NCBI GenBank assembly: GCA_003820645.1
Contig: RPOR01000017.1
Span: forward strand, 1-34,520
Direction: 5' to 3'
Length of the DNA: 34,520 bases
DNA from: Betaproteobacteria bacterium
Lineage (GTDB): Bacteria > Pseudomonadota > Gammaproteobacteria > Burkholderiales > SG8-41
Shown here piece after piece: positions 7,344-16,052 of the stretch. The stretch's first letter is position 1; the number at the start of each line of letters is the position of its first letter. The notes beneath the pieces were generated by a model, which saw only the letters and a program-made list of their open reading frames with translations, did no database searches and was not told the DNA's origin. A program made the position numbers and the translations under genes.

Positions 7344-8306
7344 ATGTCCAAAGCACGAATGATCGCCGCGGCATGCATGCTGTTTGCCACTACCGCTTTT
7401 GCTGCAGACACCTATCCCGTCCGGCCGGTGCGCATCATCGTGCCGTTCGCACCGGGCGGCGCCACCGACATAGTGGCGCGCCTGGTGGCGCAGAAGCTCA
7501 ACGAGGCCTGGGGTCAGACCATTGTCGTTGACAACCGCGCCGGCGCTGGCGGCAACATCGGCGGCGAACTGGCGGCGAAGGCCAACCCCGACGGCTACAC
7601 GCTGTTCATGACCTCGGGCTCCATCGTCACTGCCAACCAGCACATGTACGCAAAGATGCCGTTCAGCCCCGAGAAGGATCTGGTTGCCGTGACCAACGTC
7701 GCCAGCGGGCCGCAGGCCATCGTCGTCAATCCGAGCAATCCGGCGAAGACGCTGAAGGATTTCATTGCGATGGCCAAGGCCAAGCCGAAATCGATGACCT
7801 TCGGTTCGGCCGGCATCGGCACCCAGACCCACCTTGCCGCAGAAAACTTTATCTATACTGCCGGCATCGACGTCACCCACGTGCCCTACAAAGGAGAGGG
7901 TCCGGCGATCAGCGATCTGATCGGCGGCCAGATCCAGTTTGTCACGCCCAACCTGTCGGCAGCGATCGCCCATGTCAACTCGGGCAAGCTGCGCGCGCTG
8001 GCAGTGACCAGCAAGGAGCGATCCGCGCAATTGCCCAACGTGCCGGCAGTTGCCGAGACCTTGCCGGGTTTCGAGAACCTCGGCTGGTTCGGCTTCATGG
8101 TGCCGACCGGCACGCCCAAGTCGGTCATAGGCAAGGTGCATGCGGATACCGTCAAGGCGCTGTCCAGCCCGGATTTGCGCAAGCGTTTCACCGAGATCGG
8201 CATGGTACCCGTGGGCAACAGCCCGCAGGACTTCGCCCGCGATATCAAGGCCGAGTCGGCGCGCTGGGCGAAGATCATCAAGGAACGCAAGCTGCAGGTG
8301 AAGTAA
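7344..8306 (+). CDS. TctC/Bug-family periplasmic solute-binding receptor (1 of 3)
   Basis: A 320-residue secreted binding protein. Residues 1-21 form a signal peptide ending TTAFA, followed by the family opening YPVRPVRIIVPFAPGGATDIVAR and later WGQTIVVDNRAGAGGNIGGE and HVPYKGEGPAISDLIGGQ. Bug receptors bind carboxylic acids (citrate, dicarboxylates, nicotinate and others) for tripartite tricarboxylate transporters; no TctA or TctB membrane gene is present in the window, as is common in Burkholderiales. TGAGGAG lies just before the ATG. It is followed by a strong terminator at 8316, which fits high production of a binding protein. In context the ligand may be a sulfonated carboxylic acid, which is inference. 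Confidence 0.93.
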   Translation: MSKARMIAAACMLFATTAFAADTYPVRPVRIIVPFAPGGATDIVARLVAQKLNEAWGQTIVVDNRAGAGGNIGGELAAKANPDGYTLFMTSGSIVTANQHMYAKMPFSPEKDLVAVTNVASGPQAIVVNPSNPAKTLKDFIAMAKAKPKSMTFGSAGIGTQTHLAAENFIYTAGIDVTHVPYKGEGPAISDLIGGQIQFVTPNLSAAIAHVNSGKLRALAVTSKERSAQLPNVPAVAETLPGFENLGWFGFMVPTGTPKSVIGKVHADTVKALSSPDLRKRFTEIGMVPVGNSPQDFARDIKAESARWAKIIKERKLQVK

Positions 8307-8315
8307 TCGCAGCAC

Positions 8316-8351
8316 CGGTGCCGGGGCGCAACGCCCCGGTACCGTTTTTTT
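8316..8351 (+). terminator. strong intrinsic terminator after the first Bug receptor gene
   Basis: A 13-bp stem (8316-8328 with 8332-8344, one G-U pair) closes a CAA loop and is followed by seven T (8345-8351). The hydratase gene starts only 20 bases later at 8372, leaving no room for a full promoter after it, so downstream genes need read-through or a promoter inside the receptor gene. Confidence 0.9.
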
Positions 8352-8371
8352 AATCGTTTGAAGGTAATCTC

Positions 8372-9247
8372 GTGAAGGTCGATCTCAATCAGGTGGAAGA
8401 GGCGTGCAGGGAGCTCTACATCCGCGCGCTCAAAATGCTGCCGCCCGACATCAAGCAGGGTTTCCGGCGTCTCGACAGCAGTGAAACCAACGCCACCGGC
8501 AAGGCGATACTCGGCACGATGATCCGCAACATCGCCGTGGCGGAGGACACCAACAACCTGCTGTGTCAGGACACCGGCATCCCGATCTACAACGTCACCA
8601 TCGGCAGCAACGTCATCGTCGATGGCTATGCGCTGAAGCAGGCGATCGTCAAGGGCTGCGCACGCGCGACGAAAGAGCACCCGCTGCGTTCCTCCGTAGT
8701 GCATCCGACGACCCGCAAGAACGAACACACCTCGTGCGGCCGGCACGTGCCGGTGATCAACATCGACTTTGTGCCGGCGGCCGATATCTTGGCGATCGAA
8801 ATGATTCCCAAGGGCTCGGGGTCGGAGAACAACTCCTGGCTGAAAATGGCGATACCGGCAGACGGCATCGACGCGATCAAGACCTTTGTCGTCGACTGCG
8901 TGCTGGAAGCCGGCGGCAAGAGCTGCCCGCCGGTGATCGTCGGCGTGGGTGTCGGCGGCACCGCCGACCTGTGCGTGCACCTGTCCAAGGTCGCGGCAAC
9001 GCGGCCGCTGGGGAGTGTCTGCGCCGACCCCGAAGGCGCGAAACTCGAGGCGGAGTTGAGTGCTGTGGTCAACCAGCTCGGCGTCGGTGCACAGGGGCTC
9101 GGCGGCGATTCCACCGCTTTTGCGGTGCATGTCGAGACCGCCGCCACCCATATCACGATGAATCCCGTCGCAGTCAACATGCAGTGCCATTCGGCGCGGC
9201 GCGCGCGGGCAACTTTCACGCCGCAGGGCGTGGGGTACGGGTACTGA
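8372..9247 (+). CDS. class I fumarase/tartrate-dehydratase-type hydratase, alpha subunit
   Basis: A 291-residue iron-sulfur hydro-lyase subunit. The three conserved cluster cysteines of the class I fumarase family are present: CQDTGIPIYN (Cys65), GKSCPPVIVGVGVGG, and MQCHSARRARATFTPQG near the C-terminus. With the beta subunit at 9249 it forms the two-subunit form seen in L-tartrate dehydratase TtdAB and two-subunit fumarases. These enzymes add or remove water across a double bond beside a carboxylate: fumarate/malate, mesaconate/citramalate or tartrate. The start is GTG with AAGG about 8 bases upstream. Its neighbour is an SdhA-like flavoprotein, so the two could oxidise and then hydrate the same succinate-like substrate. 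The exact substrate is unknown. Confidence 0.88.
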   Translation: MKVDLNQVEEACRELYIRALKMLPPDIKQGFRRLDSSETNATGKAILGTMIRNIAVAEDTNNLLCQDTGIPIYNVTIGSNVIVDGYALKQAIVKGCARATKEHPLRSSVVHPTTRKNEHTSCGRHVPVINIDFVPAADILAIEMIPKGSGSENNSWLKMAIPADGIDAIKTFVVDCVLEAGGKSCPPVIVGVGVGGTADLCVHLSKVAATRPLGSVCADPEGAKLEAELSAVVNQLGVGAQGLGGDSTAFAVHVETAATHITMNPVAVNMQCHSARRARATFTPQGVGYGY

Positions 9248-9248
9248 C

Positions 9249-9860
9249 ATGGCGCACTACGAACTCAACATGCCGGTGACCGAGGAACAGGTGCGCCAGC
9301 TGCGCATCAACGATACCGTCACGCTGCACCAGACGCTGTACGGCATCCGCGATGCGACGCAGATCCACATGTTCGACCATGGCCGCAAAACCCGCTTCGA
9401 CCTAAAAGGCCATGCCGTCATCCATACCGCACCCAACGTGAAGTGGGTCGGCGAAACCAAGGAGCACCCGTCGGGCTATGCGCCGATCTGCATCGGTACC
9501 ACTACCAGCGCACGCATGGAACGGTTCACCCGGCCACTGATGGAGCAATATGGCGTGCGCATCGTCATCGGCAAGGGCGGTCTGTTTGCCGCTTCGGCGA
9601 AGGCATTCAGCGATTTGGGCGGCGTTTACCTCGCGATCATCGGCGGGACCGCGGCGCTGGAGACCACCTGGATCGAGCAGATCGAAGAGGTCGATCTCGA
9701 CGACCTCAATCCCGAGTCGCTATGGAAGTTCCGCATCAAGGGTTTCGGTCCGCTGCTGGTGGCGATGGATTCCCACGGCGGCAGCCTCTACACGGCGGTC
9801 AATTCCGCAGCGAAGGACAGGCGTGCCGGCGTGCTTGCCGCACTCGGCGTCAAAAGCTAG
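9249..9860 (+). CDS. class I fumarase/tartrate-dehydratase-type hydratase, beta subunit
   Basis: A 203-residue C-terminal-domain subunit (swivelling domain) of the class I fumarase/TtdB family. Recognisable segments are GHAVIHTAPNV, TTTSARMERFTRPLMEQYG, the glycine-rich IGKGGLFAASAKAF, and GGTAALETTWIEQIEEVDLDDL. The gene begins one base after the alpha-subunit stop, so the two are translated together. It is followed after 6 bases by the SdhA-like flavoprotein gene. The length matches TtdB and archaeal fumarase beta subunits. It binds substrate carboxylates together with the cluster domain; specificity cannot be read from the sequence alone. Confidence 0.88.
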   Translation: MAHYELNMPVTEEQVRQLRINDTVTLHQTLYGIRDATQIHMFDHGRKTRFDLKGHAVIHTAPNVKWVGETKEHPSGYAPICIGTTTSARMERFTRPLMEQYGVRIVIGKGGLFAASAKAFSDLGGVYLAIIGGTAALETTWIEQIEEVDLDDLNPESLWKFRIKGFGPLLVAMDSHGGSLYTAVNSAAKDRRAGVLAALGVKS

Positions 9861-9866
9861 GCAGTC

Positions 9867-11582
9867 ATGAAAACCATCAAGACCGACATTCTGATTCTCG
9901 GCTCCGGCGGCGCCGGCCTGTTCGCCGCGCTGCATGCGCACCAGCACAACCCGGCGCTGTCGATCACCGTCGCGGTCAAGGGCCTGCTCGGGAAAAGCGG
10001 CTGCACGCGCATGGTGCAGGGAGGCTACAACGTTGCGCTGGCTGCCGGTGATTCGGTCGAGCGTCATTTCATGGATACCATCGAGGGCGGCAAGTGGCTG
10101 CCCGATCAGGATCTTGCCTGGACTCTGGTCGAAACCGCTGTGGAGCGCATTCACGAGCTCGAGAACGAGCTGGGCTGTTTCTTCGACCGCAACCCCGACG
10201 GCACCATCCACCAGAAGGCATTTGCCGGCCAGACCTTCGACCGCACCGTGCACAAGGGCGACCTGACCGGCATCGAAATCATCAACCGGCTGGCCGAACA
10301 GGTCTGGGCGCGCGGTATCGAGCGCCTCGAAGAGCACCGCGCTGTCGAGCTCATCAAGAACCGGGCCGGCGATGCAATTTCCGGCGTGTTGATGATCGAC
10401 ATGCGCACCGGTGAATTCGTATTCGTGCAGGCGCAGGCCGTGTTGCTGGCCACTGGCGGCGGGCCGACCATGTACAAGTTCCACACGCCCTCGGGCGACA
10501 AGAGCTGCGACGGCATGGCGATGGCGCTGCGCGGCGGCCTGGTGCTGCGCGACATGGAAATGGTGCAGTTTCACCCGACCGGCCTGATCGCGGGCTCCGA
10601 CACGCGTATTACCGGCACCATCATCGAGGAAGGGTTGCGTGGTGCCGGCGGCTATCTGCTGAACGGCGCCGGCGAACGCTTCATGCACAACTACGATCCG
10701 CGCAACGAGCGTGCCACGCGTGACATCGTCAGCCGCGGCATGTACGAGGAAATGCGCGCAGGCCGCGTCAACAAGCACGGCGGGCTGTACATCACCATGA
10801 GTCACCTCGACCCGGTGATGGTGCGCCGCGAGTTCAAGGGCATGGTCGAGCGCTGCGCCGACTGCGGTTTCGATCTCGTCGGCGGCCTGGTCGATGTGGT
10901 GCCTACCGCGCATTACATGATGGGCGGGGTGGCGTTCAAGACCGACTGCACCACCGACCTGCACGGCCTGTTCGTTGCCGGCGAGGATTCCGGCGGCGTG
11001 CACGGCGCCAACCGTCTCGGCGGTAACGGTGTTGCCAATTCCACGGTGTTCGGCGGCATCGCTGGCGACGTCATGCCGGGCTGGGTCAAGGCCCATGGCG
11101 AATTTCGTTTGCCAGACCAGGAAGCGATCGATGCCGCGGTGGCGCGCTGCCGTGCGCCGCTGGCGCGCAAGGGCGGCGACATCAACGCCATCCGTGAAGA
11201 ACTCTATAACGTCATGTGGGATGACGTCGGCATCGTCCGCGATGCGGCGTCACTGACGCGGGCTTCGGGCTTGCTCGACGAACTCGACGCGCGGCTCGAT
11301 GCGACTGGAGTCGACGGTTCCACGCTGGCCTTCAATCTGACCTGGCATGACTGGATGAACCTGAAGAACCTGGTGCTGGTGTCAAAGTCGATCCGTTTTG
11401 CCGCAATGGCGCGCGAGGACTCGCGTGGTGCGCATTTCCGCGCCGACTTTCCGGATGTCCGCGATCTGGAGAATTCGCGCTATACCTGCGTCAGCTGGCA
11501 GGACGAGCGTTTTGCCAGCGAAACCCGGCCGGTCCACTTCACCCGCGTCAGGCCCGGAGAGTCGCTGCTGACTGCGGTCTGA
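9867..11582 (+). CDS. SdhA/FrdA-like flavoprotein subunit with altered FAD and substrate sites
   Basis: A 571-residue FAD flavoprotein of the succinate dehydrogenase/fumarate reductase family. The N-terminal dinucleotide fold is ILGSGGAGLFAALHAHQ. Dicarboxylate-site residues are largely kept: His236 in FHPTG, Arg285 in TRDIVSR, His349 in PTAHYMMGG and Arg383 in HGANRLGG. Two differences stand out. The histidine that carries covalent FAD in SdhA/FrdA (RSHT segment) is absent; SGCT (44-47) is there instead. The Thr of the TEGCRGEGG motif, which contacts a substrate carboxylate, is Glu254 (EEGLRGAGG). Both suggest a substrate or potential other than standard succinate oxidation. It lies directly after the hydratase genes and probably works with the subunits at 4350-5807. 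The alternative is a soluble fumarate-reductase-like or aspartate-oxidase-like enzyme. Confidence 0.88.
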   Translation: MKTIKTDILILGSGGAGLFAALHAHQHNPALSITVAVKGLLGKSGCTRMVQGGYNVALAAGDSVERHFMDTIEGGKWLPDQDLAWTLVETAVERIHELENELGCFFDRNPDGTIHQKAFAGQTFDRTVHKGDLTGIEIINRLAEQVWARGIERLEEHRAVELIKNRAGDAISGVLMIDMRTGEFVFVQAQAVLLATGGGPTMYKFHTPSGDKSCDGMAMALRGGLVLRDMEMVQFHPTGLIAGSDTRITGTIIEEGLRGAGGYLLNGAGERFMHNYDPRNERATRDIVSRGMYEEMRAGRVNKHGGLYITMSHLDPVMVRREFKGMVERCADCGFDLVGGLVDVVPTAHYMMGGVAFKTDCTTDLHGLFVAGEDSGGVHGANRLGGNGVANSTVFGGIAGDVMPGWVKAHGEFRLPDQEAIDAAVARCRAPLARKGGDINAIREELYNVMWDDVGIVRDAASLTRASGLLDELDARLDATGVDGSTLAFNLTWHDWMNLKNLVLVSKSIRFAAMAREDSRGAHFRADFPDVRDLENSRYTCVSWQDERFASETRPVHFTRVRPGESLLTAV

Positions 11583-11684
11583 AGCCTGCCGCCGTCCCGG
11601 TATTAACATGTGCGGTTTGATTTTTTCCGGGTGGCGGGGGAGACTCGCTGTCCGTCATCAGTCGGTCAATCAGGGGGAGGTATC

Positions 11685-12677
11685 ATGAATCGGTCCATGA
11701 CTCACGCGGTTCGTTGCACGATCGGCGTTATCGTAACTGTCGGCGGCGTGCTGTCAGCCGTTGCACCTGCCTTCGCGCAGGAATTTCCGGCGCGCGCGAT
11801 CCGCATGGTGCTGCCGTTCCCGGCAGGCGGCGGCAGCGATGTCGTTGCGCGCATCATTGCCCAGAAGTATGCCGCGCAGCTCGGCCAGCAGGTGGTCGTC
11901 GACAATCGCGCCGGTGCCAGCGGCAACATCGCCGCCGACATCGTCGCAAAGGCGCCGGGCGACGGTTACACGGTGCTGTTCGGCAATTCTTCGCTTTCGA
12001 TCAGCCCGGCAATCTACAAGAAACTCTCTTACGATCCGGTACGCGACCTGACGGCAATTTCCATGGCATCGTCGTATCCGTTTGCACTGGTCGCCCATCC
12101 GGCGCTGCCGGTGAAGAGTGTCAAGGAGCTGGTCGCATTGGCTAAATCCAAGCCGAATTCTCTGGATTATTCGTCGGCCGGTGCCGGAACGATGTCACAT
12201 ATGGCCATGGAAATGCTGCGGGTGAAGACCGGCACGCGCATCACCCATCTGCCGTACAAGGGCGCTGCGCCGGCGACGGTCGCGCTGCTGACCGGTGAAT
12301 CACAGGTGGCGTTCATCGTGATGCCGGTTGCCGGTCCGCATATCAACACCGGCCGGCTGCGCGGCCTCGGTGTCGCCGCGAAGGCCCGCTCTGCCGTGGT
12401 GCCGAACATTCCGACCATGGAGGAAGCGGGTGTGCCGGGCCATCTCGCCGTGCAGTGGAACGGGCTGTTCGCCCCGTCGAAGACGCCGCCGGCGGTGCAG
12501 GACAAACTGTACCGCGAATGGGTCGCTGCCGTGAAATCGCCGGAGGTCAGCAAACGCATCGTCGCCCAAGGCGCCGAGCCCAGTGGCAACACGCCGGCGG
12601 AATTCTCGGCGTTCTTCAAGGCGGAAGCTGCGAAATGGGCCGACGTGGCGAAACAGTCCGGGACCAAAGTCGATTGA
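11685..12677 (+). CDS. TctC/Bug-family periplasmic solute-binding receptor (2 of 3)
   Basis: A 330-residue secreted binding protein with a long signal peptide ending APAFAQ, followed by EFPARAIRMVLPFPAGGGSDVVAR, GQQVVVDNRAGASGNIAAD and HLPYKGAAPATVALLTGE, all typical of the Bug family. GGGGGAGG precedes the ATG at 11685, which is why the longer upstream frame is not used. It sits between the SdhA-like flavoprotein (about 100 bases upstream) and the Ldh_2 dehydrogenase (19 bases downstream). Having two receptors in one catabolic cluster suggests two related ligands or two affinities. No permease partner lies nearby. Confidence 0.93.
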   Translation: MNRSMTHAVRCTIGVIVTVGGVLSAVAPAFAQEFPARAIRMVLPFPAGGGSDVVARIIAQKYAAQLGQQVVVDNRAGASGNIAADIVAKAPGDGYTVLFGNSSLSISPAIYKKLSYDPVRDLTAISMASSYPFALVAHPALPVKSVKELVALAKSKPNSLDYSSAGAGTMSHMAMEMLRVKTGTRITHLPYKGAAPATVALLTGESQVAFIVMPVAGPHINTGRLRGLGVAAKARSAVVPNIPTMEEAGVPGHLAVQWNGLFAPSKTPPAVQDKLYREWVAAVKSPEVSKRIVAQGAEPSGNTPAEFSAFFKAEAAKWADVAKQSGTKVD

Positions 12678-12696
12678 CCGGAAGGTCGCTGCCGCG

Positions 12697-13728
12697 ATGG
12701 CCAACGTTGCGATCGATGCCTTGACCGACCTCGCCGTGCGCGCACTGAAGCGTGCTGGCGCATCCAAGCCCATGGCGCAGGTTACGGCGCGGGCGCTGGT
12801 CCTTGCCGAAGCCGAGGGCTTGTCCGGCCACGGCCTGTCACGCGTTGCGTTGTATGCGCAGCACCTGCGCGAAGGTCGTGCCGACGGCAAGGCGAAGCCG
12901 AAAATCGTCAAAAAGGCAGGTGCGACCTGCCTCATCGATGCCGGCGGCGGCCTGGCATTCCCTGCGGCGGCGCTGGCCGCCAACGAAGCCATCAAGCGCG
13001 CACGGCGTTACGGCGTGGCCTTTGCCGGCGTTACCAACAGCCATCATTTTGGCGCCGCCGCATATCACCTCGCGCCAATCGCGGATGCAGGCCTGGTCGG
13101 ACTCGCGTTCACCAATTCGCCGGCGGCGATCAATGCCTGGGGCGGGAAAAAAGCGTTCTTCGGCACCAATCCGATCGCGGCGATTTTCCCGCGCCAAGGC
13201 GCAGCGCCCATTGTCATCGACCTGTCGCTGACCGAAGTCACCCGCGGCAAGATCATGCTGATGGCCAAGGAAGGCAAGCCGATTCCGCCGGGTTGGGCGG
13301 TCGACCGTGACGGCCATCCGACCACCGATGCCCAGGCCGCGTTGACCGGCAGCCTGACCGCGATCGGCGGCGTCAAGGGTACTGCGCTGGCGCTGATGGT
13401 CGAAGCGCTGTGCGTTGCACTGACCGGAGCGGCATTAAGCCGCGACAACGATTCGTACTTCGAACCCGGAAACAAGCCGCGCATCGGTCATGCGATCATT
13501 GCCATCAATCCGCAGGCGCTGGCCGGAGCGGATGTCTATTACGCGCGCATCGACGACATGGTCGGACAGATGCTCGCCGATGGAGGCGTGCGGCTGCCCG
13601 GTACGCGGCGTCAATTGGCGGTCGTCCAGGCGCAGACCGATGGCATTGCGATTGCAGACGGGCTGCACCGGGAATTGCTGCAGCTGGCCGGGCGTCCACG
13701 CAAGACCGCAGGTTCGACGCTGAAATAG
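12697..13728 (+). CDS. Ldh_2-family NAD(P)-dependent 2-hydroxy-acid dehydrogenase (ComC-like candidate)
   Basis: A 343-residue member of the malate/L-lactate dehydrogenase type 2 family. Hallmarks are the GLSGHGLSRVALYAQHLREG segment, the active-site stretch VTNSHHFGAAAYH, GLAFTNSPAAINAWGG, and GTNPIAAIFPR. The family includes malate, L-lactate and ureidoglycolate dehydrogenases, and ComC, the (R)-sulfolactate dehydrogenase that makes sulfopyruvate. In sulfolactate degraders a ComC of this family is encoded near suyAB and serves in stereoinversion, so ComC is a reasonable candidate here. GGAAGG lies about 10 bases before ATG 12697. It is the last gene of the cluster. Plain malate or lactate dehydrogenase activity cannot be excluded. 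Confidence 0.85.
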   Translation: MANVAIDALTDLAVRALKRAGASKPMAQVTARALVLAEAEGLSGHGLSRVALYAQHLREGRADGKAKPKIVKKAGATCLIDAGGGLAFPAAALAANEAIKRARRYGVAFAGVTNSHHFGAAAYHLAPIADAGLVGLAFTNSPAAINAWGGKKAFFGTNPIAAIFPRQGAAPIVIDLSLTEVTRGKIMLMAKEGKPIPPGWAVDRDGHPTTDAQAALTGSLTAIGGVKGTALALMVEALCVALTGAALSRDNDSYFEPGNKPRIGHAIIAINPQALAGADVYYARIDDMVGQMLADGGVRLPGTRRQLAVVQAQTDGIAIADGLHRELLQLAGRPRKTAGSTLK

Positions 13729-13744
13729 TTTTTAACTAATTGAT

Positions 13745-13763
13745 TTTAAATAATATATTTAAA
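13745..13763. repeat. AT-only inverted repeat upstream of recQ
   Basis: TTTAAAT-AATAT-ATTTAAA is a perfect dyad lying in an unusually AT-rich stretch of about 40 bases (13729-13769) in a GC-rich genome. It separates the catabolic cluster from recQ. It may hold the recQ promoter or a binding site for a nucleoid protein. It is too AT-rich for a stable terminator stem. Confidence 0.6.
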
Positions 13764-13825
13764 TTCGTTACCGGTGTCCGGCCCGGTCGAGTGATCCCCC
13801 GCCGGCGCGCCACTGTGCTCGGTCA

Positions 13826-15634
<1,809 letters not shown>

Positions 15635-15654
15635 AGCCGCACCGGAAACCGCGC

Positions 15655-15951
15655 TCAGCCGAGGCCTTCGACGATGCGCAGATCGCGCTCCACCGCGGCG
15701 CCGGCCAGTTCCCGGAGCGCTGCCTGATAGGCCGGTGTGTCGTGTGCCGACAGTGCCTGTGCCAGGCTGTCGAATTCGATCACCACCACGCGCTGCTGGA
15801 TACCGGCCTCATAGACTTTTGCCGCCATGCCGCGCACCAGGAAACGTCCGCCATGCGCCTGCACCGCGGCCGGCGCCAGGCTCGCGTAGCGAGCGAATGC
15901 TTCCGGATTGTGGATCGCGCGGTAAGTCACCACCCAGTAGCCCTTGGCCAT
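15655..15951 (-). CDS. DUF1330 family protein
   Basis: A 98-residue small protein with the ferredoxin-like DUF1330 fold: MAKGYWVVTYRAIHNPEAFARYASLA, GGRFLVRG, VVIEFDSLAQALSAHDTPAYQAALREL. Members of this dimeric alpha-beta family have no settled function; some sit beside monooxygenases or dioxygenases. Start ATG 15951 is chosen because GGAGGG lies just upstream; a longer frame to 16035 has no such signal. It is divergent from the TfdA-like dioxygenase, sharing a 100-base control region, which hints at a shared role. Confidence 0.85.
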   Translation of the reverse strand: MAKGYWVVTYRAIHNPEAFARYASLAPAAVQAHGGRFLVRGMAAKVYEAGIQQRVVVIEFDSLAQALSAHDTPAYQAALRELAGAAVERDLRIVEGLG

Positions 15952-15981
15952 CTGACCCTCCGTGTCGGAAAATGTGGTTGT

Positions 15982-16000
15982 GCAGCGAATGATACGCTGC
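15982..16000. promoter_or_regulatory. inverted repeat between DUF1330 and dioxygenase genes
   Basis: GCAGCG-AATGATA-CGCTGC is a perfect 6-bp dyad with a 7-base spacer in the middle of the shared divergent upstream region. It is a candidate operator for both genes. No regulator gene is adjacent. Confidence 0.35.
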
Positions 16001-16052
16001 TGCATCCGCGCCATAATGGCGATGCGGTTTGACATTGTGGAGGAGGAAACAC

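Noticed and set aside
5283-8315. A 1010-codon open frame on the minus strand opposite the sulfatase and receptor genes
   Set aside because: It lies antisense to three genes with clear family motifs, and its composition (rich in Arg, His, Asp, Val) is typical of a shadow frame in GC-rich DNA. It has no recognisable domain.
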